A DNA stretch of 56,033 bases from Mastigamoeba balamuthi (lineage: Eukaryota; Evosea; Mastigamoebida; Mastigamoebidae). This document shows positions 33,816 through 45,446 of this stretch, in pieces. The translations under genes and the position numbers were made by a program. The stretch is from the NCBI GenBank assembly GCA_902651635.1, contig CACRSC010001925.1, forward strand, positions 15,004 to 71,036, given 5' to 3'. Within the stretch, counting starts at the first letter, position 1, and each line of letters opens with the position of its first letter. The notes beneath the pieces were generated by a model. That model searched no databases. It saw only the letters and a program-made list of their open reading frames with translations, and was not told the DNA's origin.

Positions 33816-35652
33816 TCAGAAGACGAAGCGCCTGAGATCGCCAGGCTTGGAGCACGACAGGGTGCGCTTGCGGTTCGTCGCCGCTGCTGCCGACGGTGAC
33901 CCCATGTTCGACGCCGTCGCCACGGGGATCGAATCGCACGACGACGGGACCGCACCCCCCTGCATCGACGCCAGCGACGACGACGCCGACGCCGCCACCT
34001 CGGAGACCTGCGGCATCTGCTCCTTCTGCTGCTGCTGCGGCTGCTGCGACGCCAGCGGGGCCAAGGGCGCTATGGACGCGGCGACCTCCATCGGCACGGG
34101 CGACCTCGAGACGATGACCGGCGCCGACATGCGCGCGGGCGGCGGCGGCGACGCGCGCGGCAGGCGTATGCCCGAGATGAACTGCGCGATCTGGGAGGCC
34201 TGCTGGACCTGGGCCGCGGCCTGGGCCTGGGCCTGGGCCTGGGCCTGCAGGAGCAGCTGCTGCTGGTGGTGGTGGTGCGCCAGCGCGCGGCGTCGGTACT
34301 CGGCCTCGCGGAAGAACGTGCTGAGGTCGCCGTGGGCCTGGGCCAGGCGGCTCAGGCGCTCGGCAGGCGCGTGGTAGGCCTCGAACTCCTCGGGGCTGAT
34401 CGAGAGCTCGAAGCGCGTGTTGACGAGCAGCGCCACCTCGAGCGCGTTGAGCTCGGGCGTGCCGAGGCCCGCGACCGACGCGAAGTACTTGTTCGTGTAG
34501 AACAGGTCGTCGAGGAACTTGGACGCCACCACGACGCTGCCAGGTAGGGCGAGGGAGCGGGCGAGGGAGGCTATTTGTCAGTGCTGTTTCGGTCTCTGCT
34601 CTTTGCGTTTAAGCGGCGCTATTCATAGCTTCGCGGAATTCCGATGTACTTATGCCCCAAAAGGAAGGGGGAAACCGCAAAAGGTACAGTGGTGACTTTT
34701 ATCCCGATCCGTCGCCCTGCGCACTGCCCCCCGCACAGGCGCGCGTTGCACCGGAGGGAGCAGGGCCGGTGGCGTGGGATGGGGGTGGGGCTTGGCTTGG
34801 GGGTGGCCTCACCTGATCATGTAGAGGCGGTGCACGTTGCGGATCGTGAGGCGCATGCCCGGGTTGTACTTGAGCACGCGGTCCACGTACACCAGCGACG
34901 CGAGGTACAGCTCCTTGGTCCCGGGCGTGTACTTCATGATCCTGCAGCGGGGGGACCGTGTCAGCCGTGTGCCGCGCAGGCGAAGGCGGGATCGCATAAA
35001 ACAATCGCCGGTGGGACTCCCAAAACAGGGATCCCACACCGCGTGGTACGTAGATAACAGAGACACATTGTGTGTGCCCCTGGGCGAAAAAAAATTCACC
35101 CCACGCCACCCAGAGAGGGGGAGGAAACGGGGGCGACTGGGGGGGTGGCAAAGCTAAAAGACAAAGTTCGGAAACGGATAACGGCGGGCGAGCCACGGAC
35201 CTCTGCACGTAGTCGTGGATCGTGATGCTGGGGGTCTTGTTCGGGGGGCAGCTGAAGGTCTCGACCGTCTCCTCGTCAGCCTGCGCGGGGGCACCGCGTT
35301 GGCGTCAGACGGGGGAGGGAGGGGTGTTGGGGTCCTCGATCTAGATATTCCCCCAATTTCCCGATCCACGGTGCGGGGGTGCGCGTACGCTCGTGAGCGC
35401 GTTGGCCCGGACGAGCTGGGTGAGCAGGAACGCGATGGCGTGGCCGTAGAGCCTCCTGGCCTCGTCCTCGGCGCCCGGGGCGCCCGTGGCCTGCGAGGGG
35501 GCCGAGGCCAGCGGGCCCGAGTGGTCCGAAGCCATCGCGCCAAAGCGCGTCATGAACGGCAGCATGAACGTCGAGCCCCCGCTGGCGTAGAGGCTCAGCT
35601 CGTCGAGCACGTCCATCGAGGCGCTCCTGTCGGCGTAGTATGCCATCGCCAT
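33816..35652 (-). CDS. PHO80-like (P/U-type) cyclin
   Basis: Four exons (35389-35652, 35201-35280, 34813-34941, 33816-34536) encode 397 residues. The cyclin box follows the PHO80/CYCP pattern: SITIHDYVQR, then YLASLVYVDRVLKYNPGM, LTIRNVHRLYMI, ASKFLDDLFYTNKYFASVAG, and LNALEVALLVNTRFELSISP with the usual EFE. Such cyclins pair with PHO85/CDK5-like kinases in nutrient or phosphate signalling and cell-cycle control. The last about 190 residues are Gln/Ala/His-rich low complexity with a QA repeat, a QQPQQQQKEQ stretch and a basic end (NRKRTLSCSKPGDLRRFVF). The donor at 35200 is GTCCGT. Introns of 259 and 276 bp are longer than the local norm. Confidence 0.87.
34213..34247 (-). repeat. GGCCTG hexamer repeat coding Gln-Ala
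   Basis: About five tandem GGCCTG units on the plus strand encode the alternating Gln-Ala stretch in the cyclin tail. Confidence 0.8.
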
Positions 35653-36997
35653 GTGTCGTTGACGTTGACCGCAGTCGAGTCGCGAGAAGACGAGGGGAAG
35701 AGGAGGACAGGCGACGGTGTGGGGGGAAAATAAATAGTAGCGGGAGAGCGAGAGGAACCGCGAGATAAGATAAGGGACCGGAGGACGAGAGGCCTCGTGG
35801 ACCAGAGAGAGGACTTTTTCAAAAGGAGCGGCAGACAGCCCGAAACGAGCTTCGAAATGTTACTGTGCGAGAAAAGGTGCACTGCAACGAGCAACGCCGG
35901 CTGTGTGCTGGAGGTGGGCGGTGGCTCCTGGGTTGTTCCTCCGGCGGCGGGCCTTGGGGGCAGCGGTAGGCAGCGGGTGCTCTGCGGGTGCGGGGAAACC
36001 GACTAAAAGTGCGCAGGGGAAAACTGTGTGGGTGGGTGGGGCGTCCACACAGGTCAGCTCTGTCAGCTGTTCTCTCTGGTTTCTTGTGGGTACTGAATCT
36101 TCTCGATTTCCACACCGCTTTTTTCACCTGCTGGACTATCGGTTCTGTGGTTTCTGCACCTTCTGCAGCGAAACTCACCCCAGTACCACAGGGGAACTCT
36201 GGCGTAACATGTGTTCGCGAGGGCTGCCGGGCGGCGTGTGTCGTGCACGTGGGGCTGGGGACCACGCTGGGGCTGTGGGCCTGCCTGTGATGCACATTTC
36301 CTCCGCCTGAAAACCGCAAAGCCTCCCTAAACAGGGGATCGTGAATCATCCACGTCAACAACAGCGGACGAGTGCCCTTGCGTCCCGAGACATCGGCACG
36401 CGCCGATTTTCGTCCACATTGCCGACAACACAGCTCCAGTGTATCATTGTGCGGCCAGCGGCCCTACCTGAGACACCTGGCAACAACGCAGTTTTCGGCA
36501 ATTGCTGTTTTTCCACATCGGTTTTCGCAAAATATCGCGCAAAGAGGGGCATCCGACGGAACGGCTCCCACAGCGACCGCACCAAGAGGGGGAGGGGTGT
36601 GCCCGCGAGACTGCACAGGGATGCCGCGGCCAGAGTCAGGGGTGCCCCTACTGCATTTTCTCCTGGTCCGGGGACAATGCACTAAAAACCCGTCTGCACA
36701 AATTGTGGACAACCGACATCTCCACCATAACAACCCTGATGGTACACGGATTATCATGCCCCACCACTTCCGTTTCCGCCACGTTCACACCATTGCTTTG
36801 GAAGTGCACCTCGACGATTACACGTGTCCCAGATCATCTTACCAGAGCGCAGGTGCACATTGTTCAGAGACCATCTCCTAAGCTTTATTCCGCTGCCCTG
36901 ACCTGATGCAGACGGGCATTTCGAGACACCACTCGTGTTACCTTTTCACACCGTTGTGAGCAGTGCCCAAGATGCGACCCCACAAACAATTGACCTC
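35653..36997. other. Intergenic, no gene seen
   Basis: 1,345 bp between the cyclin start and the end of fibro-slime gene H. Only short random ORFs are present. An overlapping TGACGTTG lies at 35660-35667, right next to the cyclin start. Confidence 0.55.
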
Positions 36998-39789
36998 TCA
37001 GAAGAGGGCGCAGGAAGCGGCCATCATCGCGGTCGCAAGGCTCACAAGAGGCGCAGTGGCCAACCCCTTGGTGTCGGCATCACGCGAGCTGAGGGCCAGT
37101 GTGGACGACATCCTGGCGAAGGTGCCGGCCGCATCAGTGACGGCACGCCTGGAGGGGTGCTGGTTGAGATCGGCACTCAAGGTGGACACGATCCTGAGGT
37201 CCTTGCCAACGGTGAAGTACGAGCCGGCCAGGTTGAAGTGGTAGCACACCCACGTGGCGTCAACCGACAGCGGGCAGGGCTCCGTGGCGAAGGCGAGAGG
37301 AGAGGGATGAGGCGAGGAGGCGTCCCACAGGGTGAGGTCGGAGCCAGACACGAGGGCCTGACCAGAGAGGACAACCATCAGGAGGTCCGTCTTCTTAAGG
37401 GGAAGGTCCGTGAAGATGTGGTCGCGGACGTGGACGACGTCGCCTACGAAGAAGCGCATGGTCTCGGAGGTGGCGGCGGCGTCGGCGAAGGTGGACTGGG
37501 CGCCGTTGAGGCGGACGGTGTTGTTGAGCATGCACCAGTTCTCCAGGCCCTCGAGCGACGCCGTCAGCGAGCTGGCGTGCTCGGCAGACTGGGGGCGGCT
37601 GCTCCTGATGGTGTAGTCGAGCGTGAAGCGGTCGTTGGCGTTGGTGCTGCAGATCGAGTACTGGCCTGTTTGTGTGTGTGCGCTGTGAGCTTCCAAGCCG
37701 GGTCGTGGGACGGGAGAGGACTGTGCGGGCGCACTGATGGTGGCGCGGAGGTGCCAGCGCTGCACGTTGGGGTGCCCGTCGACGATGCTCTCGAACGACG
37801 GGTTGGTCACCGTCACGATGTGGCCCACGCTGCTCCTGAACACGAACGTCGGCGCGACGATGGCGTAGTCCTGCTCGACAGCCACCGTGATGAGGTCGAA
37901 CTCGACCGTGGGCTGGCTGCGGTCCAGGGGCACCATGACAGCGAACTTCTCGATGTAGCCCCACACCAGCGTCGCGTCCAGCGTGTCGACGTTGCTCCGC
38001 ACCTCCACCCTCCGGAACAGCACCACCTCGAACGACAGGTCGAACGTGCTGTTGCGGTCGTACGACTCCCCGTTCTCCAGAGTGAACCGCTCGTTGCACC
38101 ACACGCGGACCAGGAACTGCAGGCGGTACCTGTCCGTGTCCTCGATGATGCGGGGCTGCGCCGTCCGGATCAGGTCGGGCAGCCTCCTGGTCGACCTGTG
38201 GGTGTACCTGCAGGGGTCCTCCTGCATCGGCAGCCCCACCTGCGTCGTGGCGAACGTCGTGGGGTTGATGAACGCCGCCCGGACGTTCCAGCGGTGCGGG
38301 AGCATCTGGGGGAGGACGATGTAGAGGTTGATGTCGTCGCTGTAGTTGCCGCTGAGCGTGACCTCGTGGGTGGGTGGGTCCTTGAGGTGCTGTGCCTCCA
38401 CGTGGTTGAGGTTCGGGCACTCGCACTTGACACCGGTGCAGTCCTGGGGGCACACCGAGCAGTTCTCGAGAGCCGAGCACACGTTGTCGCCACAAGTGTA
38501 GTTGGGAGAGTGGGGATCTGGGTCGACGCAGTCCCTGATCTGGTCGCCGTCGGTGTCGGCCTCGCACGACCCCACACACAGCCCGCACGTGTCGCGGTTG
38601 CAGTCTTGGAGTTGGAGTGTCGTCATCATTCGGAACGACGACTCGCAAGTGTGGCGCTCGGCGAAGAAGAGGTTGAGGGGGTACGTCTCGTTCACCTTCA
38701 GCCCCAACTTGTCGAGGCTCACGGACGCGTTCTCAGCTTTGTGGACGCCACCGAGGTCGATGACGAGCTGCTTGTTGATGAAGACCCACACGTCGTCATC
38801 GCCACGGAAGTAGAAGGTCTCGAAGCCGCGGTACGTGAAGAGCGTGGAGATCATCATCGTGAACCCGAAGTTGTGGCCCATGTAGTTGTTGCCAAAGCCC
38901 ATGTTGTCGATCGGGAAGAACGCGGGGTTGTTGTACTCGTACATCGGAGGAGCTGTTCTGGCAAGTTGGCGCGCGGTCATCGGCAGCTCGAACCGCTGTA
39001 GTCTCGGGGGTTAGATGCGCATCACCGGAAGACGGCCAAGCACCTTGTTCACCCCGGGCTCGTCGTGGTACCACATCTGGAACGTCTTCTCGCCGAAGAT
39101 GGTCGGGTGCTTGCCGGGGGCGAGGGTCGGTGTCCCGTCGTCGCCCAGTTTCTCCTTCACGATGCCGCGGTCGTCTCCCTGGTAGTGCTCGAAGTCCGGG
39201 TGCGCGTTGAAGTCGCGGAGGGTCATGTTCCACGAGATGCTCTCGGGGTCCACCGTCGACACACGCGGGGCGGGAGCGACAAAGGCCGCGGGGCCCTCGA
39301 CCGTCGACACTCCGGTGACGGTGCCGTCCGCCCAGACCCCTGCCCACTGTATCGTGCCCGTCGTGTACACGTCGTTGACGACGACCGACACGAGGCTGTG
39401 CAGCCCCGCGGCCACAGCGGGCGCGGGAAAGTCCTGGCGGACTCCCGACAGCCCGGTGGCCTTGTCGGTGCCGCGCGTGGCGTAGGGGCCGAGAATGACG
39501 GGGGTGCCCTTGGGGAGGCCCAGGACTACGGCCGCGAGGTCCTGGCCGCGGTTGACGCCGACAAGGTACCAGTAGGTCGTGTGGCGGGTGGAGCAGTTGG
39601 TCATCAGCCCGACGAACTCCAGCGTGGCCTCGTCCGACGCTGCGACGTGCCCGACAACTGCGCACAGATAGCAGGCAATGCTGCGGAGTGAGGACCATGT
39701 GGTGTCCCAAGGGAGTGGGCGGAGATCGCGGGCTCACGGGCAGCAACACACGAAACAACAAGCGAGACGCGGAAGATGGAGCTCTGCAT
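36998..39789 (-). CDS. Fibro-slime domain surface protein, paralog H
   Basis: Four exons (39738-39789, 39044-39657, 37735-38995, 36998-37665) encode 864 residues. The first exon is 52 bp (37 or 31 in the others), giving a longer signal peptide, MQSSIFRVSLVVSCVAALVG. The N-terminal region has NCSTRHTTYWYLVGV. The fibro-slime core has SWNMTLRDFNAHPDFE, FFPIDNMGFGNNYMGHNFGF, RGDDDVWVFINKQLVIDLGG. The Cys-rich segment has EADTDGDQIRDCVDPDP and ENCSVCPQDCTGVKC. The C-terminal domain has ENWCMLNNTVRLNG and a tail ending AAMMAASCALF-like hydrophobics, a likely GPI signal. The last intron (69 bp) is a multiple of three and could be read through. Gene H pairs with gene D by exon 3 length and a near-identical tract. 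Confidence 0.87.
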
Positions 39790-40288
39790 GCCCACAACGA
39801 ATAACGACTCAGCTGAGAAATGGTGGCGCCACGGATACGCCTCTTCATGAACAACTGCTGCTGATGTCAGAGGCCGCCGTTATCGTACCGTCCGGAATAA
39901 AAAGGCATATTTTCCACGGGATTTCGAATGCACGCACGCACGCACCGGGCATCATTTCCCCACTGTCCCTCCACCGCGGGAATGCCGCAAGGCGTGAGAA
40001 TAACCAAACTGGAGTGCTGCGAAACGATATCGCAGGAGGTAGGCGATGCGCGATAGGAGAAGTGATTGGCCCAAGAGAGAAATCGCATAGATACGCTGTC
40101 AAACGTGAACTGCGGGTCTGCACACACAACGTTTCCACACATTAAAGCACTCGAGCGACCCCACCAGCACCGCCGTGCGCATTGCGCTGCCGTCAGAACA
40201 TATGCGCTGGAGAAAACCCGACAAATACGAAGTAGCAGATCAATTTGTTAATACCTGGCGCAGCCACACGCCTGCGGTCGCTCGTGGT
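39790..40288. other. Intergenic, gene H upstream region
   Basis: 499 bp between gene H and the AI-2E-type gene, both on the minus strand. TGACATCA lies on the minus strand at 39862-39869, 73-80 bp before the gene H ATG. No coding supported. Confidence 0.5.
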
Positions 40289-41606
40289 CTACTCGGAATG
40301 GGACGGAGTCCTCTGCAGCTCCTCCGGAGGGGCGGGCTCACTGTTCTCCGAGAGGAGGCTGGCCAGGTTCTGGCAGATGGGGTGGTCGATGTTGGCCAGA
40401 GCGAGCCGTATCACGGCTGTCAGTGGCACGCTCATGATGGCGCCCACCGCACCCCACACAGCGGTCCAGAACACCAGAGCGCACAGGATCACTATCGGGT
40501 GCAGGTCCATCTGCCTCCCCAGGACTGCACAAAAGCAATGTGAGCGCAGGGGCTCGCAGGAGAGGAACTCGAGTGGCACATGCCTTTGGGCTCGACGAAG
40601 TTGCCAATGATGAGGTGGATGCCCGAAGGAACGGCCATGGCGAGAATGGCGTTGGTCCACGAGAGGGCAGGGTCGAGCAGCACCAGGGGCAGCGGCAGGA
40701 GGATAGCGAAGATGGGGCCGACGTTGGGGATGAAGTTGAACAGGAACGCCAGGAACCCGAAGATCAAGGCGAGGTCAACCTTGAGCGCCCACAGCGCAGC
40801 CCCCTGCAGCACACCGGCCACCAGCGAGATGAGGCTCTTGACAAAGATGTAGTGCCTAATCTGCGCGTCCACCTCGCCCCTGAGCGTCTCCTTGTTCCTG
40901 GGAGCCATGTACGAACTGTCGCACACCATGTCTGCCAGCAGAAGTACAAGGTGAGTGCAACAGCATCAGAATCGAGGGGATGACAGCAGCAAACGCGCAC
41001 AGACAAGGAAGAGGAAGAGCATGAGGCTGTCCTCGAAGAAGCCCACGACAAAGGTGATCAGCGAGAGGGCCATCTCCGAGAGCGTCGTGATGGGGACGCT
41101 CTCGACGATCTTGGCGGCGAAGTTGGCGGTCGTATGGTTGAAGCCGTGCGTGTCGGCCCAGTGCCTGGCGTCCGTGTAGAAGTTCTTCAGGCGGACCTCG
41201 TACTTTGCCGAGTCCTGCAGCATCTCCGTCACCGAGACCACGATGACCATCACGATGCCCGAGATGATCGCTGCCACCAGCAGCAACGAGATGAACACCG
41301 CCAGCCAGTGCGGAACGCGCCCGAACAGGAACAGCTGCCGCCGCGCACAGCACAAGGACCGTCAGCGCACTTGACCCGCTCGCAGGAGACACGAGGAGGG
41401 ATCAGGGTAGCGAGAGAGGTACCTGGCGGCACGTCTCGTTCCTGGCGCACGGGTAGCAGCAGCAGCAGTTCCTGCAGGCGCACTTGCCCCGCTTGGAGCA
41501 CGGCCTCCTGCCCACGTGCAGCCACCTCACAAACGGGTCGATCAAGTACTGCACTCGCACAGCCCGAGGGCGCCGCATGAGTGGGCAAACCAGCAGGGAC
41601 GTAGAG

Positions 41607-41644
<38 letters not shown>

Positions 41645-42076
41645 GAGCGAGAAGGCAGAGAAGCGACAAAAGAAGGACGCGCGCGTGCGCATAGAGACGT
41701 AGTAGAGGGACAGGGCGAGTCGGTGTGGAGGACATGGATCAGAGGGGCAGTGCGCAGTGCACAGCAGAGGGCGACGCACGTGGAGGAACTTGGCGAGGAC
41801 CAGAGGGACCAGCAGGAAGCGCAGGTAGATGAGCATGACGCCGGCGGCGACGGCGGCCACGATGATGAGGGAGCCCGTGCGCAGGGTCTCGCGGACCTGA
41901 GCCTGGCGCTCGGTGACGGGCTTCCTGCCGAGGCCCAGGGGCTCCAGCCGCGCCGACGACGGCTGCTTCAGCAGCGGCCGGTGCTCGACGCGCGGCTCTG
42001 CGAGCTCTACGTCGCCGGGAGGCACCTCGACCACGATGGGCGGGAGGCGCGCCTGGGCTGTTGGTGGGGAGTCCAT
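40289..42076 (-). CDS. AI-2E/PerM family membrane transporter with Cys-rich loop
   Basis: Five exons (41780-42076, 41423-41548, 41001-41334, 40584-40931, 40289-40524) encode 446 residues. The cytosolic N-terminus (about 65 residues) is Pro-rich. TM segments include LIIVAAVAAGVMLIYLRFLL, LAVFISLLLVAAIISGIVMV, MALSLITFVVGFFEDSLML, then the family core DLALIFGFLAFLFNFIPNVG, AILLPLPLVLL, the GNFVEPK motif and DLHPIVILCALVFWTAVWG. These blocks are the signature of AI-2E transporters, broad in bacteria and present in some eukaryotes; the substrate is unknown. Between TM2 and TM3 sits a loop with ten Cys in 24 residues (about residues 117-140, containing RNCCCCYPC). The last intron has a GC donor, GCATGT. 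The first intron holds a GA microsatellite. Confidence 0.82.
41606..41660. repeat. (GA)n microsatellite
   Basis: A long interrupted GA tract within intron 1 of the AI-2E-type gene, polypyrimidine on its sense strand, just upstream of the acceptor. Confidence 0.85.
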
Positions 42077-42148
42077 GGCACGGTGCACTGCAGTCCCGCG
42101 GATGATTCGGAGTATCCGAGATAGATATTATCTACTGTAACACCAGAT

Positions 42149-42166
42149 ATCTATTGATCAATAGAT
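42149..42166. promoter_or_regulatory. 18-bp perfect palindrome upstream of the AI-2E gene
   Basis: ATCTATTGATCAATAGAT is a perfect inverted repeat, 73-90 bp before the ATG at 42076 and at the edge where composition changes. A dimeric transcription-factor site or an insertion end are both possible. Confidence 0.4.
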
Positions 42167-42423
42167 TCACTTCCCTCTCGCTGGCAATGATGAAGCGTGC
42201 CGGCGCGCCGGAGAAGAGGGACGTCGTGCGCGGGATGTCCTGCGCGTACCCGTGCTGAGGTACGACGAACAGGTCGCTGCGATGTCCGTGCGCTCTTCTT
42301 TTTTTTCTTTGAGGCTTCACTCCAGGATCTCCCGTGGAACAGAAGAATTCTGCGATAAATACCGATTTGGCACACACCCCCATGTTCACTCCTTTGTGGC
42401 TGGCAGTCGTGCTCATGGTCGCA

Positions 42424-42617
42424 ACTCTTAATGCCAAGCAAGCTAGGGGAGCTTGGTGGCGGCCATGGGCAGCCCCCCAAGCTTGTTGAACGTTAAGAGT
42501 GTGGGTTGGCCCACACCCTGACTGACTCTCTATAGCCAGCACTCTTACTGAAACGCAGCGCAAGGCACGTCAGGCCATATCACCTGGGCTGCCCATTTGC
42601 TCAGTTTCCGTAAGAGT
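42424..42617. repeat. Two hairpin-forming inverted repeats sharing ACTCTTA
   Basis: ACTCTTAA (42424-42431) faces TTAAGAGT (42493-42500). ACTCTTACTGAAAC (42541-42554) faces GTTTCCGTAAGAGT (42604-42617), 13 of 14 bases complementary. Both lie at the left end of the CpG-poor insert and share the ACTCTTA/TAAGAGT core, as terminal or subterminal repeats of an element might. Confidence 0.45.
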
Positions 42618-43260
42618 CTTGGCTGTGGGCCAGACAGCCCGCCTCAAACGTTGGTGGGCATTTTTGGCGCCAATGCTGCTGGTGGGGGGAAGGAAGATTC
42701 ACGGGCAAAATGCCCACACCACCAGCTCTAACAAACCCGTTAAAGCAGGATCATGGAGTTGCCGGATGTGCTCGGTGAACTGCCTGTGGGTGGCCTTCCT
42801 TCCTGCTGGTATGTCTCCTTTGGACCGAGTTTTTAACACACGTTTAGCACCACCAACCCAGGTGCACCAGTGACAGAGCTGACCCCAGCAGGGCTTTAAG
42901 GCCCTGAGGGCAACACAGTCGGAAGCAGAGTGGGCCATTGATGTTGGCTTCAAGCATAAGAGGCACGTGAAGACACCTCAGTGGAGGAGCACACAGACAA
43001 AGCAGTTGCTGACGTGGTGTGCAGCAATAAGAGGCTGAAGGACACTGTGCCAGGGCAGTTGCACGATGTCGCCCTGCTCTGGCTCTGATCACCTGATGCA
43101 TTACACAACTCTGCTCCATACGTGATGTACAAGCTGCACACCATGGGTGATGAGGAGTGCAATGAGGCCATGGCGAGCAGTGACAAGCAGAATACACACC
43201 TGTTATGGTCAACTGCATGGACAAGGCCATAGACATTCCAGTTCAAGTGAGAAAGTACCA

Positions 43261-44572
43261 GCATACATTCGAGGGCTTCAAATCTCTTACTGCAGAATGA
43301 TCAGAAGCTAAATTCAAGATCAATGAGGGCTTTCACTATAAGAGACAAGTGGCCAAGGCATGTTATGAGCCAGTTATGTTGGTGACACTGACAAAGAAGG
43401 TCGCCACAGCACAGATTAATGCCATGGGCCTCACCATATTCAATAACAGCAAAAGTATGAACCAGAGGCCCACTGCCAATGCTATCATGTTCATGAAGTC
43501 AGATGTCATCAAAAGTGGCACTAGTGTTCTGAAGGTGATTGTCCATAAGCTGGACAAGGTCAGGATTGGCTTCAGCATGGTGGGCATTCTCTGTTACCAC
43601 TCAACGAATGTGGCTGGTAACAAGTTGCTTAAGCCAATGGCGCACATGAAGCAGGCATTGTCAGTAGTCATCTGCCAAGCCAAGATGGTGGTCATAGTGG
43701 CCAAGACAGACAAGAACAGCAGATCGCTCAAGGCATGCAAGATGCTGTACAGCCAGCTGACAGGTGATGGACAACATCTGCAAGAAGTTTGTGTTCTGCT
43801 TCCTGCATGGGTGGCTTCAATTGGGTGTGCAGTGCTATGATGCTATCTGGGCCATCATCCAGCTCAGAGGTGGTGTTACAGATAAGGAGCATAATATGGC
43901 CTCAGTGCAAGCTCTGTTCCATGCCCAGCAACTTCCAGAGTGGCAGGAAATGAAGATGCATAAGCACATTATGCAGTTGCAGTGTGAGGACGTAAGGAAG
44001 CTCAAGAGAGTAGAGGACACACTGAGTAAGTGAGAGGGCCTCGAGGACAAGAGTGTGTGGAAAAACATGTATTATCTCTACCACTGGCTTGAGTGTGGTG
44101 TTCCCCCAGATGAACATGACCAGTTCAGTGCCTTTGCAGTTCATACCCATGGAGTCCTTCCACAAAGAATTCTCTCTCTTCAGTCGCACATGTGGGTCTA
44201 CCCACATATTGTTATTCACCATGGCCTCGAAGTGCAGGACTCACAGAATCTTCAGCTTGGAAAGTTTGCAAACGAACTCACAGAGAAGGAGCACTACTTC
44301 AACAACATCATCACTCAGTGATACAGCTATAGATCTGGATCCATGGGCTGTGATCTCTGGGGGCACTACTCAGCTCATTCACAATGATGTCATTTGCAAT
44401 GATGTGTACCATGAGCTGCTCGAGCACACATGGCTGAAAAAGTTAATTGTGGATAACCCTGCATGGGTGCTGGACATTGTTACACTCTTACCCAACCACT
44501 GGAGACCAACTACAGCAGACCTCCTTCTCTGCAAGTCATATAATGGGACAGTATACAAGCCAATACACTGAC
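43261..44572 (+). pseudogene. Broken gene remnant, unknown family
   Basis: A series of plus-strand frames: 43349-43840 (contains MNQRPTANAIMFMKSD), a frame shifted continuation 43764-44033 (FLHGWLQLGVQCYDAIWAII), 44055-44321 and a piece to 44572. Each stops where another frame carries on, the pattern of a decayed larger coding region. No homolog recognised. Confidence 0.35.
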
Positions 44573-45446
44573 AGTTGGGTCTCTCAATGGTATTAATTCA
44601 TCTAATAAGTGTTCAGTTTTTCCAGTGGTTTTCACCAAAACTAACTGTGTGGAGCACAGCAAGAGAGGGTCCATATCAGCTTCTTGTGTCCCAGTGCACA
44701 GCATATCAGCTCTTCTTGTGCCTGTGGTGGCATGCAATATGCAGACTGTGAACACAGCTTGGCAGCATAGACAGCATGCCTGCCTTCATGAGCACTGCAG
44801 CTGTCCAACCTGACTCGCCTTGTAGAGCACAATTTCCCTGGGCATTGAGGGGCAACTCCTTAATCAGTACACAATTTAGGGGCAACCTGTCTATTTTTTA
44901 ATTATTTGCCCATTAACTTTCCAGTTGTGGAGTCCAAAAGCAAACTCAACAAGGTGGGAATGCTGGAATTCACTATCATCTCAGGGTCATTGAAGAGTCT
45001 TTCAATCTCTTTCATAATTCCAAAGGGAAACTCAATTCTACCATGGGCATATGAAATTGCTGCATTGAGTTGTATCTTCTTAATAGAAAGTTAAGGATCC
45101 TTGGCCTGTTCTTTCCTCTGATAGGGGTTGGCAATTGAACAGTAGATTGGTGGTGCTATCGTTTTCTTTGCTCTTATGAGAAAGTGATTATCAGCCAGTC
45201 CAATGCCACCAGAACAGTCATTTGAACTCCTTCTGGTGGTTCCATAGCCAGTGTTCATTAAGCACTTTTGGGAAGCCAGGGCTCTAAAGAAGGAAAATAT
45301 GTGTTTTCATATCACTGGCAAACCAGACTAGTGCATATTTCTTAAATGATCAATCATCTGCCTTGTAGGTCCCTTTGTTTATGAGAGGGATATGGCAAAA
45401 AGTTTAAGATAATTAACATACTATGGTCTTTTCAACTTTCAGAAAG

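Noticed and set aside
41606-41660. GA tract as a mobile-element or regulatory signature
   Set aside because: It is a simple microsatellite inside an intron, with no flanking duplication or repeats.
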